Of a stretch of 64,000 bases of DNA, positions 56,096-64,000 are shown in pieces. The first letter of the stretch is position 1; the number at the start of each line of letters is the position of its first letter. This stretch comes from Desulfovibrio piger (GTDB taxonomy: Bacteria; Desulfobacterota; Desulfovibrionia; Desulfovibrionales; Desulfovibrionaceae). The DNA lies in NCBI RefSeq assembly GCF_900116045.1, contig NZ_LT630450.1, positions 1,245,001 to 1,309,000 on the forward strand. Direction: 5' to 3'. The notes beneath the pieces were generated by a model, which ran no database searches, was not told the origin of the DNA, and saw only the letters and a list, made by a program, of their open reading frames with translations. The position numbers and the translations under genes were made by a program.

Positions 56096-56977
56096 ATGGA
56101 ACAGGGCACCATTCGCCTGAAGACCGGTCTTGCAGAAATGCTCAAGGGTGGCGTCATCATGGACGTGACCACCCCCGAACAGGCGAAGATCGCCGAAGAA
56201 GCCGGCGCCTGCGCCGTCATGGCCCTTGAACGCGTCCCGGCCGACATCCGCGCCGCCGGCGGCATCGCCCGCATGGCCGACCCCACCATCGTCAAGCGCA
56301 TCATGGAAGTGGTGAGCATCCCCGTCATGGCCAAGGCCCGCATCGGCCATTTCGTGGAGGCCCGCATCCTTGAGGCCCTGGGCGTGGACTACATCGACGA
56401 GAGCGAAGTGCTGACCCCCGCCGATGACCGGTATCATATCGACAAGCGCGACTTCACCGTGCCCTTCGTCTGCGGCTGCCGCAACCTGGGCGAGGCCCTG
56501 CGCCGCATCGCCGAAGGCGCGGCCATGATCCGCACCAAGGGCGAGCCCGGCACCGGCAACGTGGTGGAAGCCGTGCGCCATTGCCGCCAGGTCATGGACG
56601 AGATCCGCGTGCTCTGCTCCCTGCCCGAGGCCGAAGTGCCCAATTTCGCCAAGGAAAACGGCGCTCCCCTGGAAGTCTGCCTGGCCGTGCGCAAGGAAGG
56701 CCGCCTGCCTGTGGTGAACTTTGCCGCCGGCGGCATCGCCACCCCCGCCGACGCCGCCATGATGATGCATCTGGGCTGCGACGGCGTGTTCGTGGGCTCC
56801 GGCATCTTCAAGTCCGGCGATCCGGCCAAGCGTGCCCGCGCCATCGTGCAGGCCGTGACCAACTACAAGGACTATGCCCTGCTGGCCGAGATCTCCCGCG
56901 ACCTGGGCGAAGCCATGGTGGGCATCGACATCTCCACCATCCCGCCGGCCGAACGCATGCAGGAGCGGGGCTGGTAG
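56096..56977 (+). CDS. pdxS: PLP synthase subunit PdxS (copy 1)
   Basis: A 293-residue PdxS, the synthase subunit that makes pyridoxal 5'-phosphate from ribose 5-phosphate, glyceraldehyde 3-phosphate and ammonia. [33 protein letters not shown] and the [11 protein letters not shown] loop are typical. AAGGAG precedes the ATG. It is followed one base later by pdxT. A second gene at 62990-63871 encodes exactly the same protein and differs at one base. Confidence 0.97.
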   Translation: MEQGTIRLKTGLAEMLKGGVIMDVTTPEQAKIAEEAGACAVMALERVPADIRAAGGIARMADPTIVKRIMEVVSIPVMAKARIGHFVEARILEALGVDYIDESEVLTPADDRYHIDKRDFTVPFVCGCRNLGEALRRIAEGAAMIRTKGEPGTGNVVEAVRHCRQVMDEIRVLCSLPEAEVPNFAKENGAPLEVCLAVRKEGRLPVVNFAAGGIATPADAAMMMHLGCDGVFVGSGIFKSGDPAKRARAIVQAVTNYKDYALLAEISRDLGEAMVGIDISTIPPAERMQERGW

Positions 56978-57106
56978 CATGGCCCGTATCGGAGTCCTGG
57001 CCCTGCAGGGGGCCTTCCGCGAACATGCCGCGGCACTGCGCCGTCTGGGCGCCGATGTCCGCGAAGTACGCCAGCTCAAGGACATGGAAGGCCTTGAGGG
57101 CATGGT
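56096..57106 (+). repeat. Long direct repeat, copy A (pdxS and the start of pdxT)
   Basis: The bases 56096-57106 recur at 62990-64000 with one visible mismatch (56149 versus 63043) over 1011 bases. The true length is greater than the window shows. Offset is 6894 bases. The repeats face the same way and enclose the GntR-RidA-lyase-transporter module. Confidence 0.9.
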
Positions 57107-57560
57107 CATCCCCGGCGGCGAAAGCACCACCATCGGCAAGCTGCTGGTGGAATGGGACATGCTGGAACCGCTGCGCCGGCGCATCCTGGACGGCATGCCC
57201 GTCTACGGCAGCTGCGCGGGCCTGATCCTGCTCTGCAAGGAGATCGAAGGCTCCGGCCAGCCGCGCCTGGGCGTGCTGGACGCCACCGTGCGCCGCAACG
57301 CCTTCGGCCGTCAGGTGGACAGCTTCGAGACCGACCTGCACATCGACGGTCTGGCCGGCGGGCCCCTGCGGGCCGTGTTCATCCGCGCGCCGCTCATCAG
57401 CCGCGTGGGCGAGGACGTGCAGGTGCTGGCCCGTCTGGACGCCGACCGCGGCGAACGCATCGTGGCCGTGCGCCAGGGCCATGTGCTGGCCACCTCCTTC
57501 CACCCCGAACTGACCCCGGACCTGCGCCTGCACCGGTACTTCCTGGACATGCTGGCCTGA
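56979..57560 (+). CDS. pdxT: PLP synthase glutaminase subunit PdxT (copy 1)
   Basis: A 193-residue class I glutaminase: GVLALQGAFREH, IPGGESTTIGKL, the catalytic Cys in YGSCAGLILL and the His in TSFHPELTPD. It supplies ammonia to PdxS. It lies one base after pdxS. Confidence 0.96.
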   Translation: MARIGVLALQGAFREHAAALRRLGADVREVRQLKDMEGLEGMVIPGGESTTIGKLLVEWDMLEPLRRRILDGMPVYGSCAGLILLCKEIEGSGQPRLGVLDATVRRNAFGRQVDSFETDLHIDGLAGGPLRAVFIRAPLISRVGEDVQVLARLDADRGERIVAVRQGHVLATSFHPELTPDLRLHRYFLDMLA

Positions 57561-57587
57561 TCCGCGGCACTTGCCGTCACACAACGG

Positions 57588-57625
57588 GCCCCGCGCCGGA
57601 CATTCGCTGTTCCGCGCGGGGCTTT
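57588..57625. terminator. Terminator between pdxT and the GntR gene
   Basis: GCCCCGCGC pairs with GCGCGGGGC and is followed by TTT on the plus strand. It separates two converging genes and could work for both. Confidence 0.75.
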
Positions 57626-57626
57626 C

Positions 57627-58298
57627 CTATTCCTGTGTCCAGTCTGATTTTTCCATCAGCTGGGCCATATACGCCCCAAGCTCCTCATAGTGCTCACGGA
57701 TCTTTTTCCACACAGCCGCCCTGTCCCTGCTCCGCATGGCCTCCACCAGCATCACATGCCGTTCGTAGAGTTCATTGAACGAGTAGAAGGCCGTCCACTG
57801 CCGGTACATCAGATATTTGGAGATGGTAGAGCAGGAATGGCGTGCCAGATCCACAAGATAGGGATTGTGGCAATGCATGAGCAGCCTGCCGTGGAAGATG
57901 TCATCCAGCTCGGTCAGTCCCAGCTGCCCCCCGGACGACGGGTTGCTTTTATGCATGTCCTTGAGGACGCGTTCCAGTTCGTCCACTTCCGCATCGCTCC
58001 AGTCGGGCAGGCTGTCGGCCACGCCTGTGGCCTCCAGTATCCCGCCGACATTGTAGCTGTTCCTGATCTCTTCCGGCGACATCAGGCGGACCCGCTTGCC
58101 CTTTTGCGGCTCCGAAGTCACCAGGCCTTCCTGCACCAGGCTTTCCAGGGCCTCGCGGACGGGCGCCCGGCTGATGCCCAGGTGCTCGGCAAGCGCCACC
58201 TCCTTGATGGCCTGTCCCGGCAGCAACTCGCCCTGCTGGATCTGCCGTTTGATGTAGTCCGCAACCACAGTGGAATACGTCTGTTTTTTGAATACCAT
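57627..58298 (-). CDS. GntR family regulator with FCD effector domain
   Basis: A 223-residue FadR-like regulator. The winged helix shows IKEVALAEHLGISRAPVREALE, and the FCD domain carries the metal-binding Asp/His set (TELDDIFHGRLL, with later His residues). It is divergent from ridA, and the gap between them holds palindromes of the type this family binds. It likely represses the RidA-sulfo-lyase-transporter genes until the substrate or a product appears. Confidence 0.9.
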   Translation of the reverse strand: MVFKKQTYSTVVADYIKRQIQQGELLPGQAIKEVALAEHLGISRAPVREALESLVQEGLVTSEPQKGKRVRLMSPEEIRNSYNVGGILEATGVADSLPDWSDAEVDELERVLKDMHKSNPSSGGQLGLTELDDIFHGRLLMHCHNPYLVDLARHSCSTISKYLMYRQWTAFYSFNELYERHVMLVEAMRSRDRAAVWKKIREHYEELGAYMAQLMEKSDWTQE

Positions 58299-58452
58299 AC
58301 CAATCGCTTGTCGTTTATGCCGCCTGGCGGCGTTTTGCTCTGCTCACGGAGGCCATGCGGCTCCCCCCTTCCCGGTTTTCCTTTCCAGAGCAGCCCCGGG
58401 AGCAACAGTGCCCTGGCCTTTAAAAAATTTTTCACGAAGCCCCCTTTTGCCG

Positions 58453-58481
58453 TTGACTTCAAAAGTTGTCAAATGTAGTAT
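58453..58481 (+). promoter_or_regulatory. Promoter of the ridA-desulfhydrase-NhaC operon
   Basis: TTGACT (58453-58458), 17 bases, TAGTAT (58476-58481). The palindrome ATGTCGACAT (58480-58489) starts at the end of the -10, a typical repressor position. The leader to ridA is about 115 bases. Confidence 0.65.
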
Positions 58482-58573
58482 GTCGACATTCGGCAAGAAA
58501 ATATCACAAAAAAGGCCGCAGTAATCCAAGCTGTTTATTTTTTGTGTATTTTTAAAATGTCGACATTCGACAT
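58480..58573. promoter_or_regulatory. ATGTCGACAT operators of the GntR regulator
   Basis: The palindrome ATGTCGACAT occurs at 58480-58489 and at 58557-58566, the second directly followed by TCGACAT (58567-58573). Spacing is about 77 bases, roughly seven helix turns. They lie in the 304-base gap between the divergent GntR and ridA genes and suggest looping or cooperative repression. Confidence 0.65.
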
Positions 58574-58602
58574 ACGAATGTTAAATTACGCACGAGGAAG
58601 CC

Positions 58603-58980
58603 ATGAAGCACATCATCCACACCAGCAAGGCGCCCGCGGCCATCGGCCCCTACTCCCAGGGCAACCGGGCCGGAGATACCGTCTACCTTTCCGGCCAGCT
58701 GGGCATCGACCCCGCAACCGGCAAACTGGCTGAAGGCGGTGTAGGCGCCCAGGCCCGCCAGTCCCTGAAGAATGTCCAGGCGCTGCTGGCTGAAGTGGGA
58801 GCCACGGAAAAGAACGTCGTCAAAACCACCGTGTTCCTGACCAGCATGGCCGACTTCCAGGAAGTCAACGAAGCCTACGCGGCTGTTTTCGACACGGACT
58901 GCCCCGCCCGGTCCTGCGTTGCTGTCAAGGAACTGCCCCTCAACGGGCTTGTGGAAATCGAAGCCATCGTCGTCCTGTAG
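58603..58980 (+). CDS. ridA: RidA family enamine/imine deaminase (second copy)
   Basis: A 125-residue Rid protein, distinct in sequence from the one at 13926. Conserved sites GPYSQGNRAG, YLSGQLGIDP, the Arg in CPARSCVAV and Glu in LVEIEAIVVL are present. It hydrolyses 2-aminoacrylate, the product of PLP-dependent beta-elimination, which the next gene would make. GAGGAAGCC precedes the ATG. Confidence 0.93.
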   Translation: MKHIIHTSKAPAAIGPYSQGNRAGDTVYLSGQLGIDPATGKLAEGGVGAQARQSLKNVQALLAEVGATEKNVVKTTVFLTSMADFQEVNEAYAAVFDTDCPARSCVAVKELPLNGLVEIEAIVVL

Positions 58981-59037
58981 CCCTGCTGCGGACAAAAATA
59001 TCATTGCGGGATGCACGCATCATCCCAGGAGGTCCTC

Positions 59038-60036
59038 ATGAATCTTGCCCAGTTCCCCCGTCGCGGTTATGTCACCACCCCCACCCCCATCGAGTATTGT
59101 CCCAATTTCTCCAAGGCCCTGGGCGCGGGCATCGATGTCTATATCAAGCGTGACGACATGCTCCCCGGTACCGCCGGCGGCAACAAGACCCGCAAGCTGG
59201 ACTTCTGCATCGCCGAGGCCCTGCAGAAAGGCTGCGACACGGTCATCACCTGCGGCGCCGTGCAGTCCAACCACTGCCGCCTGACCCTTTCCTGGGCTGT
59301 CCATGAAGGCATGGACTGCCATCTGGTGCTGGAAGAACGCGTGAAAGACAGCTACAATCCTGAAGCCTCCGGCAACAACTTCCTGTTCCAGCTGCTGGGC
59401 GTCAAGAGCATCACCGTGGTGCCCGGCGGCAGCAACATGATGGAAGCCATGGAAAAAGTGGCTGCCAGGCTGACGGCCGAAGGCAGAAAGCCCTACATCG
59501 TCCCCGGCGGTGCTTCCACGCCTCTGGGTGCCCTGGGCTATGTGGGCTGCATGGAAGAGATCATGCACCAGATGTTCGAGATGGGCCTCAACTTCGACCA
59601 CATGGTCGTGCCCAGCGGCAGCGCCGGTACCCACGCCGGGATCATCGCCGGCATGATCGGCAACAACATCAACATCCCTGTCACCGGCATCGGCGTCAAC
59701 CGTCCCAAGCCCGTGCAGGAAAATGCCGTGCACACCCTGGCCAACCAGACCCTGGATCTGCTGGGGGTGGAAGCCCGCGTGCCTGCCGAAAAGGTCGTGG
59801 CTTTTGACGACTATGTGGGCCCCGGCTACTCCCTGCCCACGGACGCCATGGTCGAAGCCGTCAAGATGCTGGCCGAGACCGAAGGCATCCTGCTGGACCC
59901 CGTGTACTCCGGCAAGGCCATGTCCGGCCTGATCGACCTGGCTCGCAAGGGCTATTTCGCCAAGGGCTCCAAGGTGCTGTTCCTGCACACCGGCGGTTCG
60001 CCGGCTCTGTACGCCTATCTGCCCTGCTTCCGCTAA
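59038..60036 (+). CDS. D-cysteine desulfhydrase / L-cysteate sulfo-lyase-like PLP enzyme
   Basis: A 332-residue enzyme of the ACC deaminase/D-cysteine desulfhydrase family. The PLP lysine is in AGGNKTRKLDF, and the substrate-carboxylate site in GAVQSNHCR. The family includes DcyD (D-cysteine to pyruvate, sulfide and ammonia) and CuyA (L-cysteate to pyruvate, sulfite and ammonia). Sulfite is a terminal electron acceptor for sulfite- and sulfate-reducing bacteria, which makes CuyA-type activity attractive, but the sequence alone does not decide. GGAGGTCCTC precedes ATG 59038. It lies between ridA and a transporter. Confidence 0.85.
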   Translation: MNLAQFPRRGYVTTPTPIEYCPNFSKALGAGIDVYIKRDDMLPGTAGGNKTRKLDFCIAEALQKGCDTVITCGAVQSNHCRLTLSWAVHEGMDCHLVLEERVKDSYNPEASGNNFLFQLLGVKSITVVPGGSNMMEAMEKVAARLTAEGRKPYIVPGGASTPLGALGYVGCMEEIMHQMFEMGLNFDHMVVPSGSAGTHAGIIAGMIGNNINIPVTGIGVNRPKPVQENAVHTLANQTLDLLGVEARVPAEKVVAFDDYVGPGYSLPTDAMVEAVKMLAETEGILLDPVYSGKAMSGLIDLARKGYFAKGSKVLFLHTGGSPALYAYLPCFR

Positions 60037-60119
60037 AATACGAGGGGGCGTGGCCTGCGGGTCGCGTCCCCTTGCTGCACCCCACCTCCAAACCATCAGC
60101 CCGTAGACGTGGAGGGCAT

Positions 60120-61520
60120 ATGCCTGAAGAAAAAAGACTCGATATGTATGGCGGTATCCTGGGCGGTGCCGTTCCTCTGGTTGTACTCATCGTCGGCCTC
60201 ATCTGGCTTTGTCTTGCGGAACGTGGCGGTACCCAGCCGTTCTGGGCCTGTGCCTGGCTGGCTCTTGTCATCGGCCTGTTCTTTGCCCGCAAAAAGGAAG
60301 ATTACTGCCTTGCCGCCATGCGCGGCATCGGCGATGAAAACGGCATCGTCATCATCACGGCCTGGCTGTTCGCCGGTGTTTTCGGCCAGCTCATGGCTGC
60401 CGGCGGTCTGGTGGACGGTCTGCTCTGGATGGGCATGAGCACCGGTGCCCAGGGCAGCATTTTTGTGGGCCTCGTCTTCTTTGCTTCCATGCTGTTCGCC
60501 CTGGGGACAGGCACCTCCACCGGTACCTGCATCGCCCTGACGCCCGTGCTCTACCCTGCCGGCTATTTTCTGGGTGCCGACCCGGCCATGCTCGGTCTGG
60601 CCATCCTTTCCGGTGCGGCCTTTGGCGACAACCTTTCCCCCATCGCTGATACGACCATCGTTTCCGCCTATACCCAGGGCGCGACCATGAAGGAGGTCGT
60701 CCGCAGCCGCTTCCCGCTCTCCATGTCCGCCGCCGTCATGGCCATGGTCATCTTCCTGATCTTCGGCAATGCGGACCAGGCAGCGGCCCTGCCTGATATC
60801 CAGAAGGATTTCGACCCCGCCGGCGTGCTGATGCTCCTCGCCCTGGTGGTGGTCGTCGGCTCCGCCATGCTGGGCCGTCACATCATCGAATCCCTGGTCT
60901 ACGGCAACGTCTGCGCTGCTGTCATCGCCATCCTTACCGGACATATCAAGCCGACGGAGATCTTCGGCATCCCTGCCCAGGCCGGACAGTCCACCGGCTA
61001 TATCGAAAACGGTATCCTCAGCGTGGTGGGCCCCATCATCTTCGCCATCCTGATCCTTGCCGTGACCCAGATCATGGTGGAATGCGGCATCATGAAGCGC
61101 ATCCTCGACTTTGCCCACAAATCTCTGGTCAGCACGGTGCGCCAGGCCGAGCTCTTCATCGTGGGCGTCACGGTGCTGGCCTCCATCCCGATCTCGGCCA
61201 ATGCTCCGGCCGAGCTGCTGGTGGGCCCCTCCATCGTCCGGCCCATGGGCGAACGCTTCAACCTGAGTGCCGCCCGCCGGGCCAATCTCATGGACTGCGC
61301 CGTGAGCACCGTTTTTTATATCCTGCCCTGGCATATCGCAGTGGCGACCTGGTACGGTGCCCTGTATAGTGCTGCCCAGAGCTACAATATCCCGGCCCCC
61401 GCCCTGAGCACGGCCCTGTACAATCCCTATTCCTGGACCCTGCTCGTGGTGCTGCTGTTCTCCGCCATCACGGGCTGGAACCGCAAGCTGGATATCCCGG
61501 CGGCGGCGAACAACGCCTAG
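60120..61520 (+). CDS. NhaC-type Na+/H+ antiporter family transporter
   Basis: A 466-residue protein with about twelve membrane segments and NhaC-family features (FALGTGTSTGTCIALTPV, SGAAFGDNLSPIADTTI). Family members exchange sodium with protons or with organic substrates. Its place after the PLP lyase suggests it imports the amino acid or exports a product. GGAGGGCAT precedes ATG 60120. Confidence 0.85.
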   Translation: MPEEKRLDMYGGILGGAVPLVVLIVGLIWLCLAERGGTQPFWACAWLALVIGLFFARKKEDYCLAAMRGIGDENGIVIITAWLFAGVFGQLMAAGGLVDGLLWMGMSTGAQGSIFVGLVFFASMLFALGTGTSTGTCIALTPVLYPAGYFLGADPAMLGLAILSGAAFGDNLSPIADTTIVSAYTQGATMKEVVRSRFPLSMSAAVMAMVIFLIFGNADQAAALPDIQKDFDPAGVLMLLALVVVVGSAMLGRHIIESLVYGNVCAAVIAILTGHIKPTEIFGIPAQAGQSTGYIENGILSVVGPIIFAILILAVTQIMVECGIMKRILDFAHKSLVSTVRQAELFIVGVTVLASIPISANAPAELLVGPSIVRPMGERFNLSAARRANLMDCAVSTVFYILPWHIAVATWYGALYSAAQSYNIPAPALSTALYNPYSWTLLVVLLFSAITGWNRKLDIPAAANNA

Positions 61521-61531
61521 CAACCTCCTTG

Positions 61532-61569
61532 GGTGGTTGTCCGCTCGCCCCTCCGGGTGGACAACCACC
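61532..61569 (+). repeat. Hairpin between the NhaC-type gene and the 413-residue gene
   Basis: Perfect 11-base arms GGTGGTTGTCC and GGACAACCACC with a 16-base loop, starting 12 bases after the transporter stop. No T-run follows, so it is more likely an mRNA-stability or Rho-type element than a simple terminator. Confidence 0.6.
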
Positions 61570-61583
61570 ATTCCCGCACTGCC

Positions 61584-62825
61584 ATGAAACTTTTTCCCCT
61601 CCCTTGCGATCACAAAGCGGATCTGGCCTTTGCCGGACATATCGGTGTCGGGCACGTCAACAGCCACCAGGGCTTCGTCCAGGACGATGCCGCCGGTTTT
61701 GCCGCCCTGCTGGCCCTGCTCCTGCGGATATGCCCGCTGGATATGACCGTGACGGCCATCTGTACGGACGGGGACAGGCTGACGGTCTCTCTGGCCTGCG
61801 GAGGACAGGGACAGGCTTCCCTGCCCGGCGGTTTTTCTCCCTTTGAAGCGGACCTGCTGCAACGGGGCACGGGCCTCTGCGAGCTTTCCTCGCAGACCCT
61901 GGCCACCAGGGTCCTGGGCAGGATCCGCGGCCAGGGCATGGACAAAAGGGGGGCCGTCCTTATCCTGGCCCACGCCCGTGCCCTGCTGGACGCCATCCGC
62001 CGGCACTGGCCCGCCGGGGTCCGCCACATCACGGACGACATCCCCGGCAGCTGCGGTGAATTTCTGGGCGGCATGCTTTCTCTCGAGGGAACGGCCTGCG
62101 CCTGGATGCTGACGATCAATGCCTCTCCTGACGGCAGCGGACCGGTGGAAGACAGCGAAGGCATCCTGCCTGTGGGCAGCAAGGGGCGGCTCATGCAGGA
62201 ACTGGGCATGTGCCGTATCCCCTGCATCGTTCTGGAATCCAAGGCATACAGCCCCGGCGACAGCGACGGCCTTGCGGCCAGCCGCCCCTGGATCCGCTGG
62301 AACCAGGACAGCGACAATCCCACCGTAGGCTGGTGTCTGGTACAGGCCGCCCGGCAATGCCATGCCCGGGCCGTCGTCAATGACAGGGCCTATCCCCGCC
62401 GTCCCGGTGAGCTTGACCGGGCGTCCCAGGCCCTGGGAGGAAAGATTTCCAAGCTGGGACAAGACTACGCCAGGGCCCGGACCTCCGCCCAAAAAGTCGC
62501 TCTGGCGGCTGCCCTCGCCGACATCCTGGAGCAGGAGATCGGCGGCACCTCTTTCATGAGCCAGGCTGTCCATGCCACAGCCGCCGGTGGCGGCCTCTGG
62601 CCGGGACAGGCTGCCATGCTCTCATTACTCGCCAGCCGGGAAGAATACAGATCGCTGAAAATGCTGATCACCACCCGGCAGGAACTTGAGCTGCTGGCCG
62701 ACATCGCTCTGACGGCGGCCGTCCTGCTCCGTGAGCGACTGTCCGAAGCAGCGGCCTTTATCCGGGCGCGCACCCCCCAGCCGGAACCCGAGCGCCTTCT
62801 GTCTGAACTTTGCCTGCCCGCATAG
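61584..62825 (+). CDS. Unknown protein linked to the PLP-lyase module
   Basis: A 413-residue soluble protein with no signal peptide or membrane helix. Near the N-terminus is [18 protein letters not shown], a His- and Asp-rich stretch that could bind metal; the middle holds [13 protein letters not shown] and a Cys-containing [17 protein letters not shown], and the C-terminal third is helical with Ala/Arg. I do not recognise the family. ATG 61584 was taken (MKLFPLP); it has no strong ribosome site, and an in-frame GTG at 61533 falls inside the hairpin. It is the last gene before a terminator. It may be an accessory or regulatory factor of the module. Confidence 0.6.
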   Translation: MKLFPLPCDHKADLAFAGHIGVGHVNSHQGFVQDDAAGFAALLALLLRICPLDMTVTAICTDGDRLTVSLACGGQGQASLPGGFSPFEADLLQRGTGLCELSSQTLATRVLGRIRGQGMDKRGAVLILAHARALLDAIRRHWPAGVRHITDDIPGSCGEFLGGMLSLEGTACAWMLTINASPDGSGPVEDSEGILPVGSKGRLMQELGMCRIPCIVLESKAYSPGDSDGLAASRPWIRWNQDSDNPTVGWCLVQAARQCHARAVVNDRAYPRRPGELDRASQALGGKISKLGQDYARARTSAQKVALAAALADILEQEIGGTSFMSQAVHATAAGGGLWPGQAAMLSLLASREEYRSLKMLITTRQELELLADIALTAAVLLRERLSEAAAFIRARTPQPEPERLLSELCLPA

Positions 62826-62887
62826 CCTGCAGCCGGTCGTTGCCTGTGGATGACCGGCATATCCCCCCCTTCGATATATGCATCCAT

Positions 62888-62944
62888 AAAAGGCCACGGG
62901 CAGGCGGCTCTTCTGTTCCCAGCGGTGGACAGAAGGGCCTTTTT
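62888..62944 (+). terminator. Terminator after the 413-residue gene
   Basis: CTTCTGT and ACAGAAG enclose a loop, bracketed by AAAAGGCC and GGCCTTTT, followed by TTTTT. It lies between the module and the second pdxS, 46 bases from the latter's start, so pdxS copy 2 needs read-through or a promoter I cannot see. Confidence 0.75.
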
Positions 62945-62989
62945 CCCCTTCCGCTGCATGTCCCGCTGTATGGACAAAGGAGTTTTTTC

Positions 62990-63871
62990 ATGGAACAGGG
63001 CACCATTCGCCTGAAGACCGGTCTTGCAGAAATGCTCAAGGGCGGCGTCATCATGGACGTGACCACCCCCGAACAGGCGAAGATCGCCGAAGAAGCCGGC
63101 GCCTGCGCCGTCATGGCCCTTGAACGCGTCCCGGCCGACATCCGCGCCGCCGGCGGCATCGCCCGCATGGCCGACCCCACCATCGTCAAGCGCATCATGG
63201 AAGTGGTGAGCATCCCCGTCATGGCCAAGGCCCGCATCGGCCATTTCGTGGAGGCCCGCATCCTTGAGGCCCTGGGCGTGGACTACATCGACGAGAGCGA
63301 AGTGCTGACCCCCGCCGATGACCGGTATCATATCGACAAGCGCGACTTCACCGTGCCCTTCGTCTGCGGCTGCCGCAACCTGGGCGAGGCCCTGCGCCGC
63401 ATCGCCGAAGGCGCGGCCATGATCCGCACCAAGGGCGAGCCCGGCACCGGCAACGTGGTGGAAGCCGTGCGCCATTGCCGCCAGGTCATGGACGAGATCC
63501 GCGTGCTCTGCTCCCTGCCCGAGGCCGAAGTGCCCAATTTCGCCAAGGAAAACGGCGCTCCCCTGGAAGTCTGCCTGGCCGTGCGCAAGGAAGGCCGCCT
63601 GCCTGTGGTGAACTTTGCCGCCGGCGGCATCGCCACCCCCGCCGACGCCGCCATGATGATGCATCTGGGCTGCGACGGCGTGTTCGTGGGCTCCGGCATC
63701 TTCAAGTCCGGCGATCCGGCCAAGCGTGCCCGCGCCATCGTGCAGGCCGTGACCAACTACAAGGACTATGCCCTGCTGGCCGAGATCTCCCGCGACCTGG
63801 GCGAAGCCATGGTGGGCATCGACATCTCCACCATCCCGCCGGCCGAACGCATGCAGGAGCGGGGCTGGTAG
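62990..63871 (+). CDS. pdxS: PLP synthase subunit PdxS (copy 2)
   Basis: A 293-residue PdxS identical in protein to copy 1. Over 882 bases I see one difference, synonymous, at 63043 (GGC here, GGT at 56147-56149). The identity starts at the ATG; the upstream DNA differs completely (AAAGGAG ribosome site here). It is followed, as in copy 1, by pdxT one base later. Confidence 0.95.
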   Translation: MEQGTIRLKTGLAEMLKGGVIMDVTTPEQAKIAEEAGACAVMALERVPADIRAAGGIARMADPTIVKRIMEVVSIPVMAKARIGHFVEARILEALGVDYIDESEVLTPADDRYHIDKRDFTVPFVCGCRNLGEALRRIAEGAAMIRTKGEPGTGNVVEAVRHCRQVMDEIRVLCSLPEAEVPNFAKENGAPLEVCLAVRKEGRLPVVNFAAGGIATPADAAMMMHLGCDGVFVGSGIFKSGDPAKRARAIVQAVTNYKDYALLAEISRDLGEAMVGIDISTIPPAERMQERGW

Positions 63872-63872
63872 C

Positions 63873-64000
63873 ATGGCCCGTATCGGAGTCCTGGCCCTGC
63901 AGGGGGCCTTCCGCGAACATGCCGCGGCACTGCGCCGTCTGGGCGCCGATGTCCGCGAAGTACGCCAGCTCAAGGACATGGAAGGCCTTGAGGGCATGGT
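63873..64000 (+). CDS. pdxT: PLP synthase glutaminase subunit PdxT (copy 2, runs off the window)
   Basis: The first 42 codons of a second pdxT, identical to copy 1 in the visible 128 bases. The window ends inside the gene, so it is not known whether it is complete. It shows the PdxT start MARIGVLALQGAFREH. Confidence 0.9.
   Translation, partial: MARIGVLALQGAFREHAAALRRLGADVREVRQLKDMEGLEGM

Larger units (their letters stand above)
62990..64000 (+). repeat. Long direct repeat, copy B (pdxS and the start of pdxT)
   Basis: Partner of the repeat at 56096-57106. The match begins at the ATG of pdxS and continues to the window end. Confidence 0.9.

Overview
The window is GC-rich, densely coding and typical of a Desulfovibrionaceae-like deltaproteobacterium (Desulfovibrio/Bilophila relatives). 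This is inferred from anaerobic 2-oxoacid:ferredoxin chemistry, ADP-forming acyl-CoA synthetase, a PglB/STT3-type oligosaccharyltransferase, NikR, FolE2, glutamine-dependent NadE and many small conserved proteins. No search was run, so the taxon is an inference.

Layout. (1) 36-5473, minus strand: a polyprenol-phosphate glycosyltransferase and a large GT-C membrane protein, an ADP-ribosylglycohydrolase joined in frame to a hotdog thioesterase, and a small zinc-ribbon protein. (2) 5921-17519: an accessory catabolic block. An MFS transporter diverges from a four-subunit 2-oxoacid:ferredoxin oxidoreductase, an ADP-forming acyl-CoA synthetase, an FAD amino-acid/amine dehydrogenase, RidA, a BCCT transporter, UbiX and an IclR regulator. 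The shared promoter region carries matching TACCGT-type palindromes beside both promoters. (3) 17740-18604: an IS200-like element and tRNA-Thr(CGT). (4) 18668-24479, mostly minus: GluQRS, rhodanese, NlpC/P60 lipoprotein, the nikR-folE2 pair and a methyltransferase. (5) 24668-30521, plus: CvpA, MazG, a degenerate amylase-like lipoprotein and a GT-C-like membrane protein. (6) 30738-40892: glpX, nadE, ubiD, nudix, tsaC and rlmH (start codons overlap), pglB and rsmG. (7) 40990-48174, plus: fabD, argS, a SPOR protein and the Mla lipid-transport operon EFDCA. (8) 48311-55707: an orphan OppD-like ATPase, a methyltransferase, ilvC/ilvN/ilvB and a minus-strand group of small genes with a HAD phosphatase. 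(9) 56096-64000: pdxST, then a GntR-controlled module (RidA, D-cysteine desulfhydrase/cysteate sulfo-lyase-like PLP enzyme, NhaC-type transporter, unknown 413-residue protein), then a second, nearly base-for-base copy of pdxS and the start of pdxT.

How genes work together. The block at 7601-17519 reads as a pathway: import, flavin-dependent oxidation of an amine or amino acid, imine hydrolysis by RidA, oxidative decarboxylation of the 2-oxoacid to an acyl-CoA with reduction of ferredoxin, and ATP from the ADP-forming synthetase. The 57627-62825 module reads as uptake of a sulfur-containing amino acid, PLP-dependent elimination, and RidA hydrolysis of 2-aminoacrylate to pyruvate. PLP synthase genes flank it on both sides. 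These two modules, each with its own RidA, are the best candidates for little-described biology here.
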